DNA of 64,000 nucleotides from CAXBGS01 sp963975425 (lineage in GTDB: Bacteria > Planctomycetota > Planctomycetia > Pirellulales > Pirellulaceae), in the NCBI GenBank assembly GCA_963975425.1, contig CAXBGS010000014.1, positions 119,931 to 183,930 of the forward strand, in the 5' to 3' direction. Shown here piece by piece: positions 18,334 through 27,203 of this stretch. Within the stretch, counting starts at the first letter, position 1; each line of letters begins with the position of its first letter. The notes under the pieces were generated by a model. The model was given only the letters and a program-made list of their open reading frames with translations. It was not told the DNA's origin and did not search any database. The position numbers and the translations under genes are program-made.

Positions 18334-19206
18334 TCACTCGGCGATCGGGCCATAGAATTCGGGGCGGCGATCCTTGAATCGATCGATCGCGTGTGTGCCT
18401 CGGGTCCGTTCAATTCGTTTGTTGCGAGCGACCGAAAGGTCGATTTCGGCAACCAACAAAGTTTCGCTATCGTCAACAGACCGTGCCAGCACAACACCAT
18501 CGGGTCCACAAATGCTGCTGCGGCCGTAAAAGCGAAATCCGTTTTCGGTGCCGACGCGATTGGCTGCGGCGAAGTACAGATGGTTTTCCATGCTGCGGGC
18601 CGGCGGAACCACTTCGGCCGCCCGCTCAGCCGGAGATGGCCAGTTCGTCCCCAGGGCGATGATGTCGGCACCGGCGAGCGCCAGAACTCGCATTGGCTCG
18701 GGAAACGAACCGTCATAACAAATCGCCAGCCCAACTTTGGCACCGCCGGCCGCGAGTACCTGATAGGGCCGGTTGCCTCGATCAACGAAGCGATCGACGC
18801 CTACCTGTGGTAGATGAATCTTGCGATAGTGGCCGATTACGCCCTCACCGCCGATCAATGCGGACGCATTGAACAGTGATGTCCGTGAAGACGGCTGAGA
18901 CGACGCATGCGAAGACGTGGCATCTGAATTCAAGAGATCCGACTTTTCAAGAAATCCGATCGTCACATGCAGGTTGTATTTCGCCGCGGCTTGAGCAATT
19001 GCTGAAAATGCCGGATCATCTAGGCTCATTGCGTTTCGGATCGCATGGTCACGGTCGCCGTAGGCGTAACCGCTGAGCATACATTCGGGAAATACGACCA
19101 GTTCGGCACCGTCTTGAGCAGCCCTTTCGATCCATCGAAGCGTTCGTTCTAGGTTGGCCTGAATGTTGGCAAACTGGATATCGGTCTGGACGCAAGCAAG
19201 CAACAT
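18334..19206 (-). CDS. Carbon-nitrogen hydrolase (nitrilase superfamily)
   Basis: Amidase-type enzyme, 290 aa from ATG 19206 (MLLACVQTDIQ, the usual family start); an ATG at 19230 adds eight residues. The Glu-Lys-Cys triad is visible: Glu in LVVFPECMLSGY, Lys in YRKIHLPQVGVDRF and Cys in LAICYDGSFPE. Substrate unknown. It stands between the ast genes and sthA on the opposite strand. A role in amide or carbamoyl compound turnover near arginine catabolism is possible but only from location. Confidence 0.88.
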   Translation of the reverse strand: MLLACVQTDIQFANIQANLERTLRWIERAAQDGAELVVFPECMLSGYAYGDRDHAIRNAMSLDDPAFSAIAQAAAKYNLHVTIGFLEKSDLLNSDATSSHASSQPSSRTSLFNASALIGGEGVIGHYRKIHLPQVGVDRFVDRGNRPYQVLAAGGAKVGLAICYDGSFPEPMRVLALAGADIIALGTNWPSPAERAAEVVPPARSMENHLYFAAANRVGTENGFRFYGRSSICGPDGVVLARSVDDSETLLVAEIDLSVARNKRIERTRGTHAIDRFKDRRPEFYGPIAE

Positions 19207-19265
19207 CGTAATACATCCCGGTTCGAACATCTTCGTTCAATCTTTCCGCAAGGTCGGCGCACACT

Positions 19266-20654
19266 ATGAATGACACCCACTTTGATTATGACTTATTCGT
19301 CATCGGAAGCGGACCTGGTGGCGAGGGAGCCGCCATGCAAGCGTCCAAAGGAGGATTGCGGGTCGCGATCGCTGAACGTTACGAACAAATCGGCGGCGGT
19401 TGCACGCACTGGGGCACGATCCCCAGCAAGTCATTGCGGTATGCGATCACGCAAACGACGAATGCGTTAAAGAACCCGACTTTCCGAGAACTCGGTATTC
19501 ATACAAGTCCCAGTCTTGCGCAATTAAAACGCGGCACCCAAGCGATTGTTTCGCGGCAAGTGACGATGCGTCAGTCTTTCTACGATCGCAACAACGTGCC
19601 GATCTATTTTGGTCAGGCACGTTTTGTCGATGATCATACGATTGCGATCGCTGATGAACGGATCACTGCTAAGAATTTCGTGATCGCGACCGGCAGTCGG
19701 CCGTACCATCCAGAAGGTGTCGATTTTTCGCACCGTAATATTTTCGACAGCGATTCGATTTTAGACATGGATGAGAAACCCGCATCCATTTGCATCTACG
19801 GTGCCGGGGTGATCGGGTGTGAGTATGCATCGATGTTTCGCAATCTGGGCATCAAGATCAACCTTGTCAACACACGCGGCAAGTTGTTGGAATTCTTGGA
19901 TGACGAAATCATCGATGCATTGTCTTACCATCTCCGCGACCAAGGCGTCATCATTCGACACAATGAATTGATGGAAGGGATCGAAGGTACCGACGACGGT
20001 GTCATTTTGAAATTGAAAAGTGGAAAGCAATTCAAAACAGATATTCTGCTGTGGGCCAACGGTCGGTCGGGCAACACCGAAGACCTCGGGTTGGAAAACG
20101 TCGGCATTGATCCTAACAAGCGAGGCCAAATCAACGTCGACGAGCAGTTTCAGACGTTGCGCGAGAATATTTACGCAGTTGGCGACGTTATCGGCTATCC
20201 GTCGCTGGCCAGTGCGGCCTACACACAGGGCCGTGCCGCGGGGATGCACATCTTGGGCGAAAAAGATGGCAACCTGCGTCTGCATGACATCCCGACCGGA
20301 ATCTACACCAGCCCGGAAATCAGCAGCGTCGGCAAGACCGAACGAGAGCTGACGTCGGAGTGCGTTCCCTATGAAGTGGGGCACAGTCAATTCAAGAGCT
20401 TGGCACGGGCCCAAATCACCGGGGCGACGACCGGAATGTTAAAGCTGTTGTTTCACCGCGAGACACTCGAAATCCTCGGTGTCCACTGCTTTGGCGCGAA
20501 CGCTTCGGAGATCGTGCACATCGGCCAAGCGATCATGAACCAGCCGGGTGCTCAGAATACATTGGAGTACTTTGTTGAAACCACGTTCAACTATCCGACC
20601 ATGGCGGAAGCCTATCGCGTTGCCGCACTGAATGGCCTGAATCGATTGTTCTAA
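19266..20654 (+). CDS. sthA: Soluble pyridine nucleotide transhydrogenase
   Basis: FAD enzyme that moves hydride between NADPH and NAD, balancing cofactor pools. 462 aa, usual length. FAD-binding GSGPGGEGAAMQASKGG at the N-terminus; the GGGCTHWGTIPSKSL motif lacks the redox-active disulfide pattern of lipoamide dehydrogenase, as in SthA. The NAD(P)-binding strand ICIYGAGVIGCEYASMF, the second FAD motif NIYAVGDVIGYPSLASAA and the C-terminal dimerisation domain are present. Divergent from the nitrilase gene across 59 bases. Confidence 0.94.
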   Translation: MNDTHFDYDLFVIGSGPGGEGAAMQASKGGLRVAIAERYEQIGGGCTHWGTIPSKSLRYAITQTTNALKNPTFRELGIHTSPSLAQLKRGTQAIVSRQVTMRQSFYDRNNVPIYFGQARFVDDHTIAIADERITAKNFVIATGSRPYHPEGVDFSHRNIFDSDSILDMDEKPASICIYGAGVIGCEYASMFRNLGIKINLVNTRGKLLEFLDDEIIDALSYHLRDQGVIIRHNELMEGIEGTDDGVILKLKSGKQFKTDILLWANGRSGNTEDLGLENVGIDPNKRGQINVDEQFQTLRENIYAVGDVIGYPSLASAAYTQGRAAGMHILGEKDGNLRLHDIPTGIYTSPEISSVGKTERELTSECVPYEVGHSQFKSLARAQITGATTGMLKLLFHRETLEILGVHCFGANASEIVHIGQAIMNQPGAQNTLEYFVETTFNYPTMAEAYRVAALNGLNRLF

Positions 20655-20681
20655 GCAGCGGGTGGCGTCGACTGCAATCCG

Positions 20682-20709
20682 ACATCTCGCGCCGAGCGAC
20701 GCGAGATGT
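20682..20709. terminator. Hairpin between converging sthA and RNase E/G genes
   Basis: Perfect inverted repeat ACATCTCGCG / CGCGAGATGT with an 8-base loop, 28 bases after the sthA stop. Probably shared by both converging transcripts. No U-tract. Confidence 0.45.
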
Positions 20710-20809
20710 GAACGTTTGTTTGGCCGACACCAGCCTGATCGGCGTAGGCGTTGTTTGCTTCGCCGTCGTATCCTTTGCTCAGCAATCGCCGCAGAGCGTG
20801 AAACGATTT

Positions 20810-22414
20810 TTACGAATCGATTTCGACGCGTTCGCCTCGCGTATCACGGCAATCCATTTCCAGATGCTCGGGGTACAAGCCTTCACTTCCCAGAATCTGT
20901 ACGGCCATTCCGCCGGCGTCTTCCATTTCCATGACGCTGCGGCGCTTTTTGTTGTTCAGATGCGCGGCCACCGCATCGTTGACACGGACGGTCACGCGTT
21001 TGATGTGCTCGTTTTTGACCGCCAGGGCCAGCATTCGCACAACTTCGATCGACATGCTCTCGGCGGTTTTCACAAGTCCGCGTCCCTGGCAGCAAGGACA
21101 GTCTTGATAGATGCTGCGTTTCAGGCTCGGGCGAATCCGTTGCCTCGTCATCTCGATCAAGCCAAACGGACTGGTACGTAAGATTTTGGTACGCGCGCGA
21201 TCCGATGACATCGCTTCCTTGAGCGCTTTTTCCAGTTTGCGGCGATAACTCTCTTTTCGCATGTCGATGAAGTCATTGACGATCACACCGCCGAGGTCGC
21301 GCAGACGCAATTGTCTGGCGATCTCTTTTGCCGCAGCAAGGTTCAACTTGAATGCGTTCTCTTCAGCAGACGTGTTACCACGGAAGCTGCCGCTGTTAAC
21401 GTCGATCGCGACGAGTGCTTCGGTCGGGTCGATCACGATCGATCCGCCATCGGGCAATTCCACCTGCCGCTGGTTGATCTTCATGATCTCTTCTTCCAGC
21501 TTGTATTTATGGAACAACGGTTCGCGGCCTTCGAACAATTTGATCCGGTCGACGAAACGCGGCATAACCATTTTCAGGAAGTCACGTGCTTTGTTGTACG
21601 CCTCGGGTTGGTCGATCAGGATTTGGTCGATCTCGTCGCTAAAGATGTCGCGAATCGTTCGAATGATCAGATCACTCTCTTCGAATATCTCGCCCGGGTC
21701 GGTGGTTGTTTTGACTCGCTTGACGATCGCTTTCCACAACCGCAGCAAGTATTCCATGTCGCGTTGAAGCTCTTTCTCGCTGCGACCGGCGCCGGCGGTA
21801 CGAACGATGAATCCAAGGCCCTTGGGCGGATTCAGCGAGAGCAAACATCGTTTCAAGCGGCGACGGTCGTCGTCGTCTTCGATTTTTCGGCTGACACCGA
21901 CGCGGGCGAGTGCCGGCATCAGGACAAGATAGCGTCCGGGGATCGAGATGTACGTGCTGAGCGTCGGACCTTTGGTGCCGATGCCTTCCTTGATGACCTG
22001 CACAAGGACTTCGTCGCCACGGCGAAAAATTTCTTGGATCGGGGGTTTGACGCGTGGGCGTCCACCCTTGAACGCATGCTTGCTGCCGCGTCCTGATTCG
22101 CGTGCGCGCTTGGCGGCCGCTTCCGCCATCTCATCCGATTCGCGCATGATTTCATCGGGGTCGTAACCGCCGGCGCGAAAGTACTGTGGTTCGACGTCGC
22201 TGATATGCAAGAAGCCATTGCGCCCGACGCCAAAATCGACGAAGGCGGCTTGGATGCTGGGTTCAAGATTGACGATTTTTCCGCGGTAGATGTTTCCGGC
22301 GTAGGCTTCGACGCTCTTGCGCTCGACATACAATTCGTCTAGGCGACCGTCGTCAAGCACAGCGATGCGGCACTCCTCGGGTTGGAGCACGTTGATCAAC
22401 ATTTTCTTACTCAT
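20810..22414 (-). CDS. rng: Ribonuclease E/G family endoribonuclease
   Basis: Single-strand endoribonuclease for rRNA processing and mRNA decay. 534 aa from ATG 22414, which has GAGGTGA about nine bases upstream; an ATG two codons earlier abuts the stop of the upstream gene. N-terminal S1-type RNA-binding segment (GNIYRGKIVNLEPSIQAAFVDFG...), an insert rich in charged residues (about 90-125), DNase I-like catalytic core with Asp residues in VAIDVNSGSFRG and VNDFIDMRKE, and the Zn-link CPCCQGRG. It ends soon after this, so it is RNase G-like or a short RNase E without a scaffold tail. Confidence 0.94.
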   Translation of the reverse strand: MSKKMLINVLQPEECRIAVLDDGRLDELYVERKSVEAYAGNIYRGKIVNLEPSIQAAFVDFGVGRNGFLHISDVEPQYFRAGGYDPDEIMRESDEMAEAAAKRARESGRGSKHAFKGGRPRVKPPIQEIFRRGDEVLVQVIKEGIGTKGPTLSTYISIPGRYLVLMPALARVGVSRKIEDDDDRRRLKRCLLSLNPPKGLGFIVRTAGAGRSEKELQRDMEYLLRLWKAIVKRVKTTTDPGEIFEESDLIIRTIRDIFSDEIDQILIDQPEAYNKARDFLKMVMPRFVDRIKLFEGREPLFHKYKLEEEIMKINQRQVELPDGGSIVIDPTEALVAIDVNSGSFRGNTSAEENAFKLNLAAAKEIARQLRLRDLGGVIVNDFIDMRKESYRRKLEKALKEAMSSDRARTKILRTSPFGLIEMTRQRIRPSLKRSIYQDCPCCQGRGLVKTAESMSIEVVRMLALAVKNEHIKRVTVRVNDAVAAHLNNKKRRSVMEMEDAGGMAVQILGSEGLYPEHLEMDCRDTRGERVEIDS

Positions 22415-22420
22415 GGTCAT

Positions 22421-23431
22421 TCACCTCTTCCGGGTGTTAGGCCCGCTTGATCCGCCGGAAGAATCTTCGACGGATGGACGCGGACGGTTTCGATGTTCGG
22501 TTGATGTAGGGTCGTTGTCGGCGGCAGTGGCGACGCACTCGGCGTCGTCAGTCTCAAATTCCTTTAGCAAGACAACTTTGGTTCGTGTGATCAGAGCCCC
22601 CTGCTCTGTCCAATTTGCCGCATCAATATTTTCAAGCACATCGCCGGGACGTAGCGAAGCAGTCGCACTTGCGGCAAGCGTCAAAAAGAGTTGGCGGTCT
22701 TCGATGCGTAGGTCGGTGATTTGTTCCGGCACGCTGACCGTGACGATCTTGTTCTTGCGCGTGAACGAAATCGTGGGTTCGCTAAGCAGGCGCGCGATCG
22801 CTTGTCTGGTTTTATCAACGTCGACCGTATCGGGGATCGAGATGATGTAATCGGTCGATCGCAGCTGTGCTTTGCCAAAACCGTCAGGCAATCGGTGGAC
22901 GCTATGAATCACCAGGCCGGGTTGTCGGTCGCTGCACAGCCGGTCAAGCAGTTCCGTCACCGACAGGTCCTCGGCTAATTCGATTTCAACGACTTCGTCC
23001 AAGCTCTCAACGCCCAACGCCAAGGCGGACGGAAAAGCGACTCTCGGTTTCGGGTGAAAACCTTCGGTCATCGATAGTTTTAAAGCGGCACGACGGAGCA
23101 GTCGTTCCCAAAGTCTCGCCAAGTCGCGATGGCTGATCCACCGCAGCAGATCGACTTTCGCAAAGCGTATGCGGTAACGGATGCGGATCGGTTCGGGATC
23201 GGCGGCTTGCGGGCCGGCGGTTGGCAAACCAGCCGTTTGCGCGTCGGGATTCTCTGAGTCCGAGGTACCGGGAGCCCGGTTTTCAGATTCGCCCGTGGTA
23301 GATGCGTTGGTTAGTGACCGATCATCCGATGCGTCGCTGGTCGAATCGTTGACACTTTGTCGTCCAGCGATCTGCTGGTCCGGCGATGTCTCGTCGTTCG
23401 AGTTCGATGCGGCGTTCGTCACAGCGTGCAT
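22421..23431 (-). CDS. DUF2344 (TIGR03936) radical-SAM-linked protein
   Basis: 336 aa. The core from about residue 75 (IRYRIRFAKVDLLRWISHRDLARLWERLLRRAAL, KLSMTEGFHPKPRVAFPSALALG, FGKAQLRSTDYIISIP; read in parts) is the DUF2344 pattern. In other bacteria this is fused or adjacent to a radical-SAM protein and frequently lies beside RNase E/G, as here: its stop directly abuts the rng start. The first 70 residues are a Ser/Asp/Gln-rich variable tail. Function not established; no radical-SAM partner is in the window. Confidence 0.82.
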   Translation of the reverse strand: MHAVTNAASNSNDETSPDQQIAGRQSVNDSTSDASDDRSLTNASTTGESENRAPGTSDSENPDAQTAGLPTAGPQAADPEPIRIRYRIRFAKVDLLRWISHRDLARLWERLLRRAALKLSMTEGFHPKPRVAFPSALALGVESLDEVVEIELAEDLSVTELLDRLCSDRQPGLVIHSVHRLPDGFGKAQLRSTDYIISIPDTVDVDKTRQAIARLLSEPTISFTRKNKIVTVSVPEQITDLRIEDRQLFLTLAASATASLRPGDVLENIDAANWTEQGALITRTKVVLLKEFETDDAECVATAADNDPTSTEHRNRPRPSVEDSSGGSSGPNTRKR

Positions 23432-23453
23432 GTTGGTTGGGATTGGAATAGCT

Positions 23454-25199
23454 CTAGTCTACGATTAGCTCGGGCACGATCGCGCCCAACCGGTCAAGCA
23501 AGTACAGGTCGACGTCTCTTGCGGCTTCTAGTTTCATCACACGTTCGGCGATTTTTTGACACTGTGAAATGGAAACACTGCGGATCGCCTTTTTAACGCG
23601 TGGTAGCGCCGACGGCGGCACGCTTAAGTTGCGAATGCCCAGCCCCAGCAACAGCAGCGCGCGGCCGGGATTGCTACTCATTTCCCCGCATACCGAAAGT
23701 GGCGTGTTGCTGCTGTCGGCGATTTCAACGGTGTGTTTGATCAAACGCAGTACCGATGGGTCACTCGACTGGTAAAGTTCTGCGACGTATTCGTTGCTGC
23801 GATCGACTGCGAGCGTGTACTGGGCCAGATCGTTGGTTCCGATACTCAAAAAGTCAACTTCGCGAACAAAGTGATCCAGCATCATGACCGCGGCGGGCAC
23901 TTCGACCATCATGCCGACAGGGATGTCGCTGCGGTGCGGGATACCGGCTTCGGCCAGGTCTTCGGCGACGACCTTTAACAACATTTTGGCTTGTCTTAGT
24001 TCCGCGATCGTGGTGATCAGCGGAAACATCAGCCGAATATCACCGTGCACGGCGGCTCGCAGGACGGCTCGCAATTGAGGGCGAAACAAGTCAAGGTTTC
24101 GCAGCGAAAGTCGGATACTTCGCAGCCCCAGAAAGGGATTGTGTTCATTCTCGGCAAGCGGACGATGGCCCATCTTGTCGGCGCCCAGGTCCAAGGTTCT
24201 TAGTACGACGGGGCGGCCGCCCATCTCGCGAACCACTTGGCTGTAAGCGTTGTAGTGGTCCTCTTCGCTGGGTTCTTCTGCGCTGGACAAGTACAAGAAT
24301 TCGGTCCGGTACAGTCCGATGCCATCGGCACCGCGATCTAAACAGGCCTTGGTTTCGTGCGGAAATTCGATGTTTGCATTGAGTCGAATGCGAACACCGT
24401 CGGCAGTTTCAGCCGGCAGGTCACGAAGCTCGGCCAGTCGTGCCGTTAGTGACCGTCGTTGCTCGCGACGTTGTTCGTACTTCTGCAGCGTCTCTTGGTC
24501 AGGATCGATGATCACACGACCGCGATCACCGTCGACAATGACCTGGGTCGAACTCGCGATCGAATCGATGAATGGTCCGATCCCGACGACAGCAGGTAAT
24601 TCGAGTCCTTTTGCGACGATCGCCGTGTGTCCACCGGAGCCGCCCGTTTCGGTGCAGAACCCACGCACATAACGGCGGTCAAGATTCGCCGTCTCGCTGG
24701 GCGTCAGGCTGTGAGACATCACGATGACGGGTTCGCTTAAGTCCGACAGCGGTTGGCGTTCGACAGCACCCAACTGCAGCAACAATTGTTTTTCGATGTC
24801 CAAGACATCTTCGGCCCGATCGGCCAACAGTGGGTTGGAAAGTCGGCGCAGGGCGGCTGCATAGTTATTCAGAACGCGGCTAACCGCATAAGCGGCCGAC
24901 TGGTTTTGCTCGCGGATGCGTCCGCCCAGTTCGCTGTGCAAACGCGGGTCGTGCAGCATCTGCAGCTGGGCGGCAAAGATATCGCCGGTTTGCTCGCCGG
25001 CGACTGCCGAAGTTTCCAGGCGATTCGCTTCCAGGTGCTCGGAAACCGCGTCGACCGCTCGGGTCAGGCGCGCATACTCCTCATCCGCATCTTCTGCGGC
25101 GACGAGGCAACGGGAAATTCGATAACCATCAGCGTCCAGCACTAAGGCCGGGCCGATGGCGACTCCCGATGAGACGGGGATACCCTGCAGTTCGACCAT
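23454..25199 (-). CDS. ptsI: Phosphoenolpyruvate-protein phosphotransferase (enzyme I)
   Basis: Takes phosphate from PEP and passes it to HPr. 581 aa from the ATG at 25199 (MVELQGIPVSSGVAIG, the family start); the frame extends to 25241. The phosphohistidine motif is GGSGGHTAIVAKGLELPAVVG with His191 (more often GGxTSHTAI). The C-terminal PEP-binding domain has GIGLYRTEFLYL, RTLDLGADK, LRSIRLSL, GMMVEVPAAV, FLSIGTNDLAQYTLAVDR and LSVCGEMSSNP. 242 bases after the HPr gene and 22 bases before the DUF2344 gene. Confidence 0.94.
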   Translation of the reverse strand: MVELQGIPVSSGVAIGPALVLDADGYRISRCLVAAEDADEEYARLTRAVDAVSEHLEANRLETSAVAGEQTGDIFAAQLQMLHDPRLHSELGGRIREQNQSAAYAVSRVLNNYAAALRRLSNPLLADRAEDVLDIEKQLLLQLGAVERQPLSDLSEPVIVMSHSLTPSETANLDRRYVRGFCTETGGSGGHTAIVAKGLELPAVVGIGPFIDSIASSTQVIVDGDRGRVIIDPDQETLQKYEQRREQRRSLTARLAELRDLPAETADGVRIRLNANIEFPHETKACLDRGADGIGLYRTEFLYLSSAEEPSEEDHYNAYSQVVREMGGRPVVLRTLDLGADKMGHRPLAENEHNPFLGLRSIRLSLRNLDLFRPQLRAVLRAAVHGDIRLMFPLITTIAELRQAKMLLKVVAEDLAEAGIPHRSDIPVGMMVEVPAAVMMLDHFVREVDFLSIGTNDLAQYTLAVDRSNEYVAELYQSSDPSVLRLIKHTVEIADSSNTPLSVCGEMSSNPGRALLLLGLGIRNLSVPPSALPRVKKAIRSVSISQCQKIAERVMKLEAARDVDLYLLDRLGAIVPELIVD

Positions 25200-25441
25200 C
25201 GTCTGTCGACAGATTTCGATCGACTTGTTCCGAGCAAGCATTGCGAATTGATGGTTACCGCATCGATCCAGTGGGGATCAACGCTTGGTCGGCAACCAAC
25301 ACGGCTAGCTCGGCCGTCACGCTGCCGGTGCAGCGGACGGTTCGTCAAGCGGTCCATCGATTCGTTCGTTGTAAGTGGATAGGGGAACCCGAGGGCAGCC
25401 GAATCGGACTGCTCTCGCGAGAACCTGTGCGGTGTTCGGAC

Positions 25442-25756
25442 TTACGAATCCACCGCGGGCTTCGCCCCTTCGATCTCGTTAGTTTCTTCAAATCCCGCTT
25501 CGAATAACTCGCTGATCGACTGCAGCGCTGACGCCGCATCACCGCCCAGTGCCGTCAAGGACAGCTGCGTCCCCTGTGCGGCACCCAGCGTCAGAATCGA
25601 CAAAATGCTCTTGCAGTCAACGAGCTGGCCGTCTTTGCCGATTTGAATCTCGGATTCAAATTGGTTCGCCAGCCGGACAAGCATGTCGGCCGGGCGCGCA
25701 TGCAACCCCTGTGGATTGCAGACAGTGACGGTTCGAGTTAGCGGAGTATTACTCAT
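25442..25756 (-). CDS. ptsH: HPr phosphocarrier protein
   Basis: Small phosphocarrier between enzyme I and IIA proteins, 104 aa. The phosphorylated residue is His19 in GLHARPA. The regulatory-serine region is KSILSILTLGA with Ser50 at the position of Ser46, so an HPr-kinase site is possible, but no such kinase is visible here. A charged C-terminal tail of about 15 residues is longer than in E. coli HPr. Starts at TGATG overlapping the IIA-like gene by one base, so they are coupled. Confidence 0.93.
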   Translation of the reverse strand: MSNTPLTRTVTVCNPQGLHARPADMLVRLANQFESEIQIGKDGQLVDCKSILSILTLGAAQGTQLSLTALGGDAASALQSISELFEAGFEETNEIEGAKPAVDS

Positions 25757-26235
25757 CAGCCGGAAGCAAACTGGTTGTCGTCAGCTTCTTGTAAGAGTTG
25801 GTGGATATCGTCTGGTGTCTTGCTTTGCTTTAAGAAGCGACAGAACGTTTCGTCACGAAGCTGACGAGAGATGTTTTCGAGTGCCCGCAGGTGATCGCCG
25901 GGACGTTCTGGTGGGCTGACCAATAGAAAGAACAGTTGGACACGTTCGCCATCGAGTGAATCGAAATCGACTCCCTCTTCGCTGACACCGACGGTGCCAA
26001 CCAACTTTTGCACACTCGGGTGCTTGGTGTGAGGAACAGCGACGCCACGGCCGATGCCAGTGCTGCCAAGTTCCTCGCGTTTCATGATCGCCGCGACGAT
26101 ATCGTCGTATTGATCCGCGTCCAATTCGCCGGCATCAAGCAGCGACTGGACAAGTTCACGAATCGCCTCTTCCTTTGTCGCCGCTTTTAGCTCGGCGCAA
26201 ATGGCTTTCGTGTTAATAAAATCAGAAAACTTCAT
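25756..26235 (-). CDS. ptsN: PTS IIA domain protein (PtsN/fructose type)
   Basis: 159 aa from the ATG at 26235 (MKFSDFINTKAICAEL); a longer reading to 26283 is unlikely. Phosphohistidine His69 lies in GRGVAVPHTKHPSV. Surrounding pattern (AIMKREELGSTGIG, FFLLVSPPERPGDHLRALENISR) is that of IIA-Ntr and fructose IIA domains. With HPr and enzyme I but no IIB or IIC, the chain is probably regulatory, sensing nitrogen, carbon or potassium status rather than importing sugar. The symbol is by similarity. Confidence 0.88.
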   Translation of the reverse strand: MKFSDFINTKAICAELKAATKEEAIRELVQSLLDAGELDADQYDDIVAAIMKREELGSTGIGRGVAVPHTKHPSVQKLVGTVGVSEEGVDFDSLDGERVQLFFLLVSPPERPGDHLRALENISRQLRDETFCRFLKQSKTPDDIHQLLQEADDNQFASG

Positions 26236-26817
26236 TTTCGATGCGATCCCTATGTGTTGCGTCGCGTGATTAGCATTCGCCAATTGTTATGTGTTAAATG
26301 TGATGGTTGATGATGGCCCCGGATCTGATCCGGTGACCAACGTTCTGGTGTGCTGACCAGAAATTTTCAATGGCCCCGATTTCTCTTGTCTTAAGTCTTG
26401 CTTTTTCAAATCTTGATTGGTGGATGTCCATTCGGATGATATTTCATTCGACCGGACATGGACAGTGAATCTTGTGGCGATTGGTCGATCATCCTTCGGC
26501 AGTGCCCACCGGCTTGGCCGTCGCAGCGGTGTCAGCGATCCGAAACACGTGATCGACGGCGGCCGGAAGCCTCGTCTGTCATGGCGTTTCCCGGTGGTAT
26601 ACACCCCATCACTGGTCGGTCACGATCGTTTGGCGATGACTGGTCGGTCATCGAGTCGGTAATGATGTGCCCGGATGATGTCTGCTGTTATGTAAAATCG
26701 ATGCCTGCTTCAAGTTTTCGATTCGCTGTAATGTCCTCGTGCTTGACCCTGCATAGGGGTGTGGTGATGTCATGCTTGCCACGGGAGGGGCCGCCGCTTG
26801 GTCGCGTTGGCGACGGG
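26236..26817. other. Intergenic region upstream of ptsN, with repeats
   Basis: No convincing gene between hpf and ptsN. It contains a 15-base palindrome (26319-26333), a 12-base direct repeat ACTGGTCGGTCA at 26611 and 26639 (28 bases apart) and several related GGTCGGTCA-like stretches. The region probably carries the promoter and control sites of the pts genes. Confidence 0.45.
26319..26333. promoter_or_regulatory. 15-base palindrome upstream of ptsN
   Basis: CCGGATC T GATCCGG, perfect 7-base arms around one base, 84 bases before the ptsN start. Could be an operator; no regulator can be named. Confidence 0.3.
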
Positions 26818-26843
26818 CAGTGCTGGCGGAATCGCCAGCACTG
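26818..26843 (-). terminator. Hairpin after hpf
   Basis: Perfect 11-base arms CAGTGCTGGCG / CGCCAGCACTG with a 4-base loop, 15 bases beyond the hpf stop. Probably ends the hpf transcript, which would separate hpf from the pts genes. No U-tract on the minus strand. Confidence 0.6.
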
Positions 26844-26858
26844 ACCCAAGGTATCGTG

Positions 26859-27203
26859 TTAGTCTTCGTCGCCCACAACCGGGGCATCCATGTGCTTGAT
26901 TCCAGTCGCGCGGTGCCCTGTCTTCTTTTCCTTCAGTCGTCTTAGTTGTTGTTCGACCTTGGGGATCGCCAAATCCAATGCCGCAATCACCGTGGTCGCT
27001 TCTGCGGTCCCGATACAATCGTCCGCTTGTTCGGCTGAGACGCGAATTTCGACCGTCGGCTTTTCAAGGTGTTCCAGGTCAATCGTGACTTCGATGGCGT
27101 TGACGCGATCGTAAAGACGTCGAAGCTTTCCGGCTTTCTCTTCGACCAGGGCGTGATCGCCTTTTTGAAGACTTCCGTGACGTGCTGAAACGTTTACCTG
27201 CAT
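26859..27203 (-). CDS. hpf: Short ribosome hibernation promoting factor
   Basis: Binds the 30S decoding region and promotes ribosome dimerisation or inactivation in slow growth. 114 aa from the ATG at 27203, which has GGAGAG upstream; the frame runs on to 27257 without support. Pattern MQVNVSARHGSLQKGDHALVEEK, YDRVNAIEVTIDLE, VEIRVSAEQADDCIGT, DLAIPKVEQQLRRLKEK is that of HPF/YfiA. It has no long C-terminal domain, so it is the short form. hpf next to ptsN is a classic proteobacterial rpoN-cluster pairing; rpoN itself is absent here. Confidence 0.9.
   Translation of the reverse strand: MQVNVSARHGSLQKGDHALVEEKAGKLRRLYDRVNAIEVTIDLEHLEKPTVEIRVSAEQADDCIGTAEATTVIAALDLAIPKVEQQLRRLKEKKTGHRATGIKHMDAPVVGDED

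Noticed and set aside
20708..21181. 157-residue plus-strand frame after sthA
   Set aside because: Mostly antisense to the RNase E/G C-terminus.
21311..22096. Plus-strand frame over the RNase E/G gene
   Set aside because: Antisense to a conserved enzyme; composition typical of shadow frames.
26287..26604. 105-residue minus-strand frame between hpf and ptsN
   Set aside because: Low-complexity Arg/Ser/Thr translation, no ribosome site, overlaps the palindrome; more likely leader DNA.
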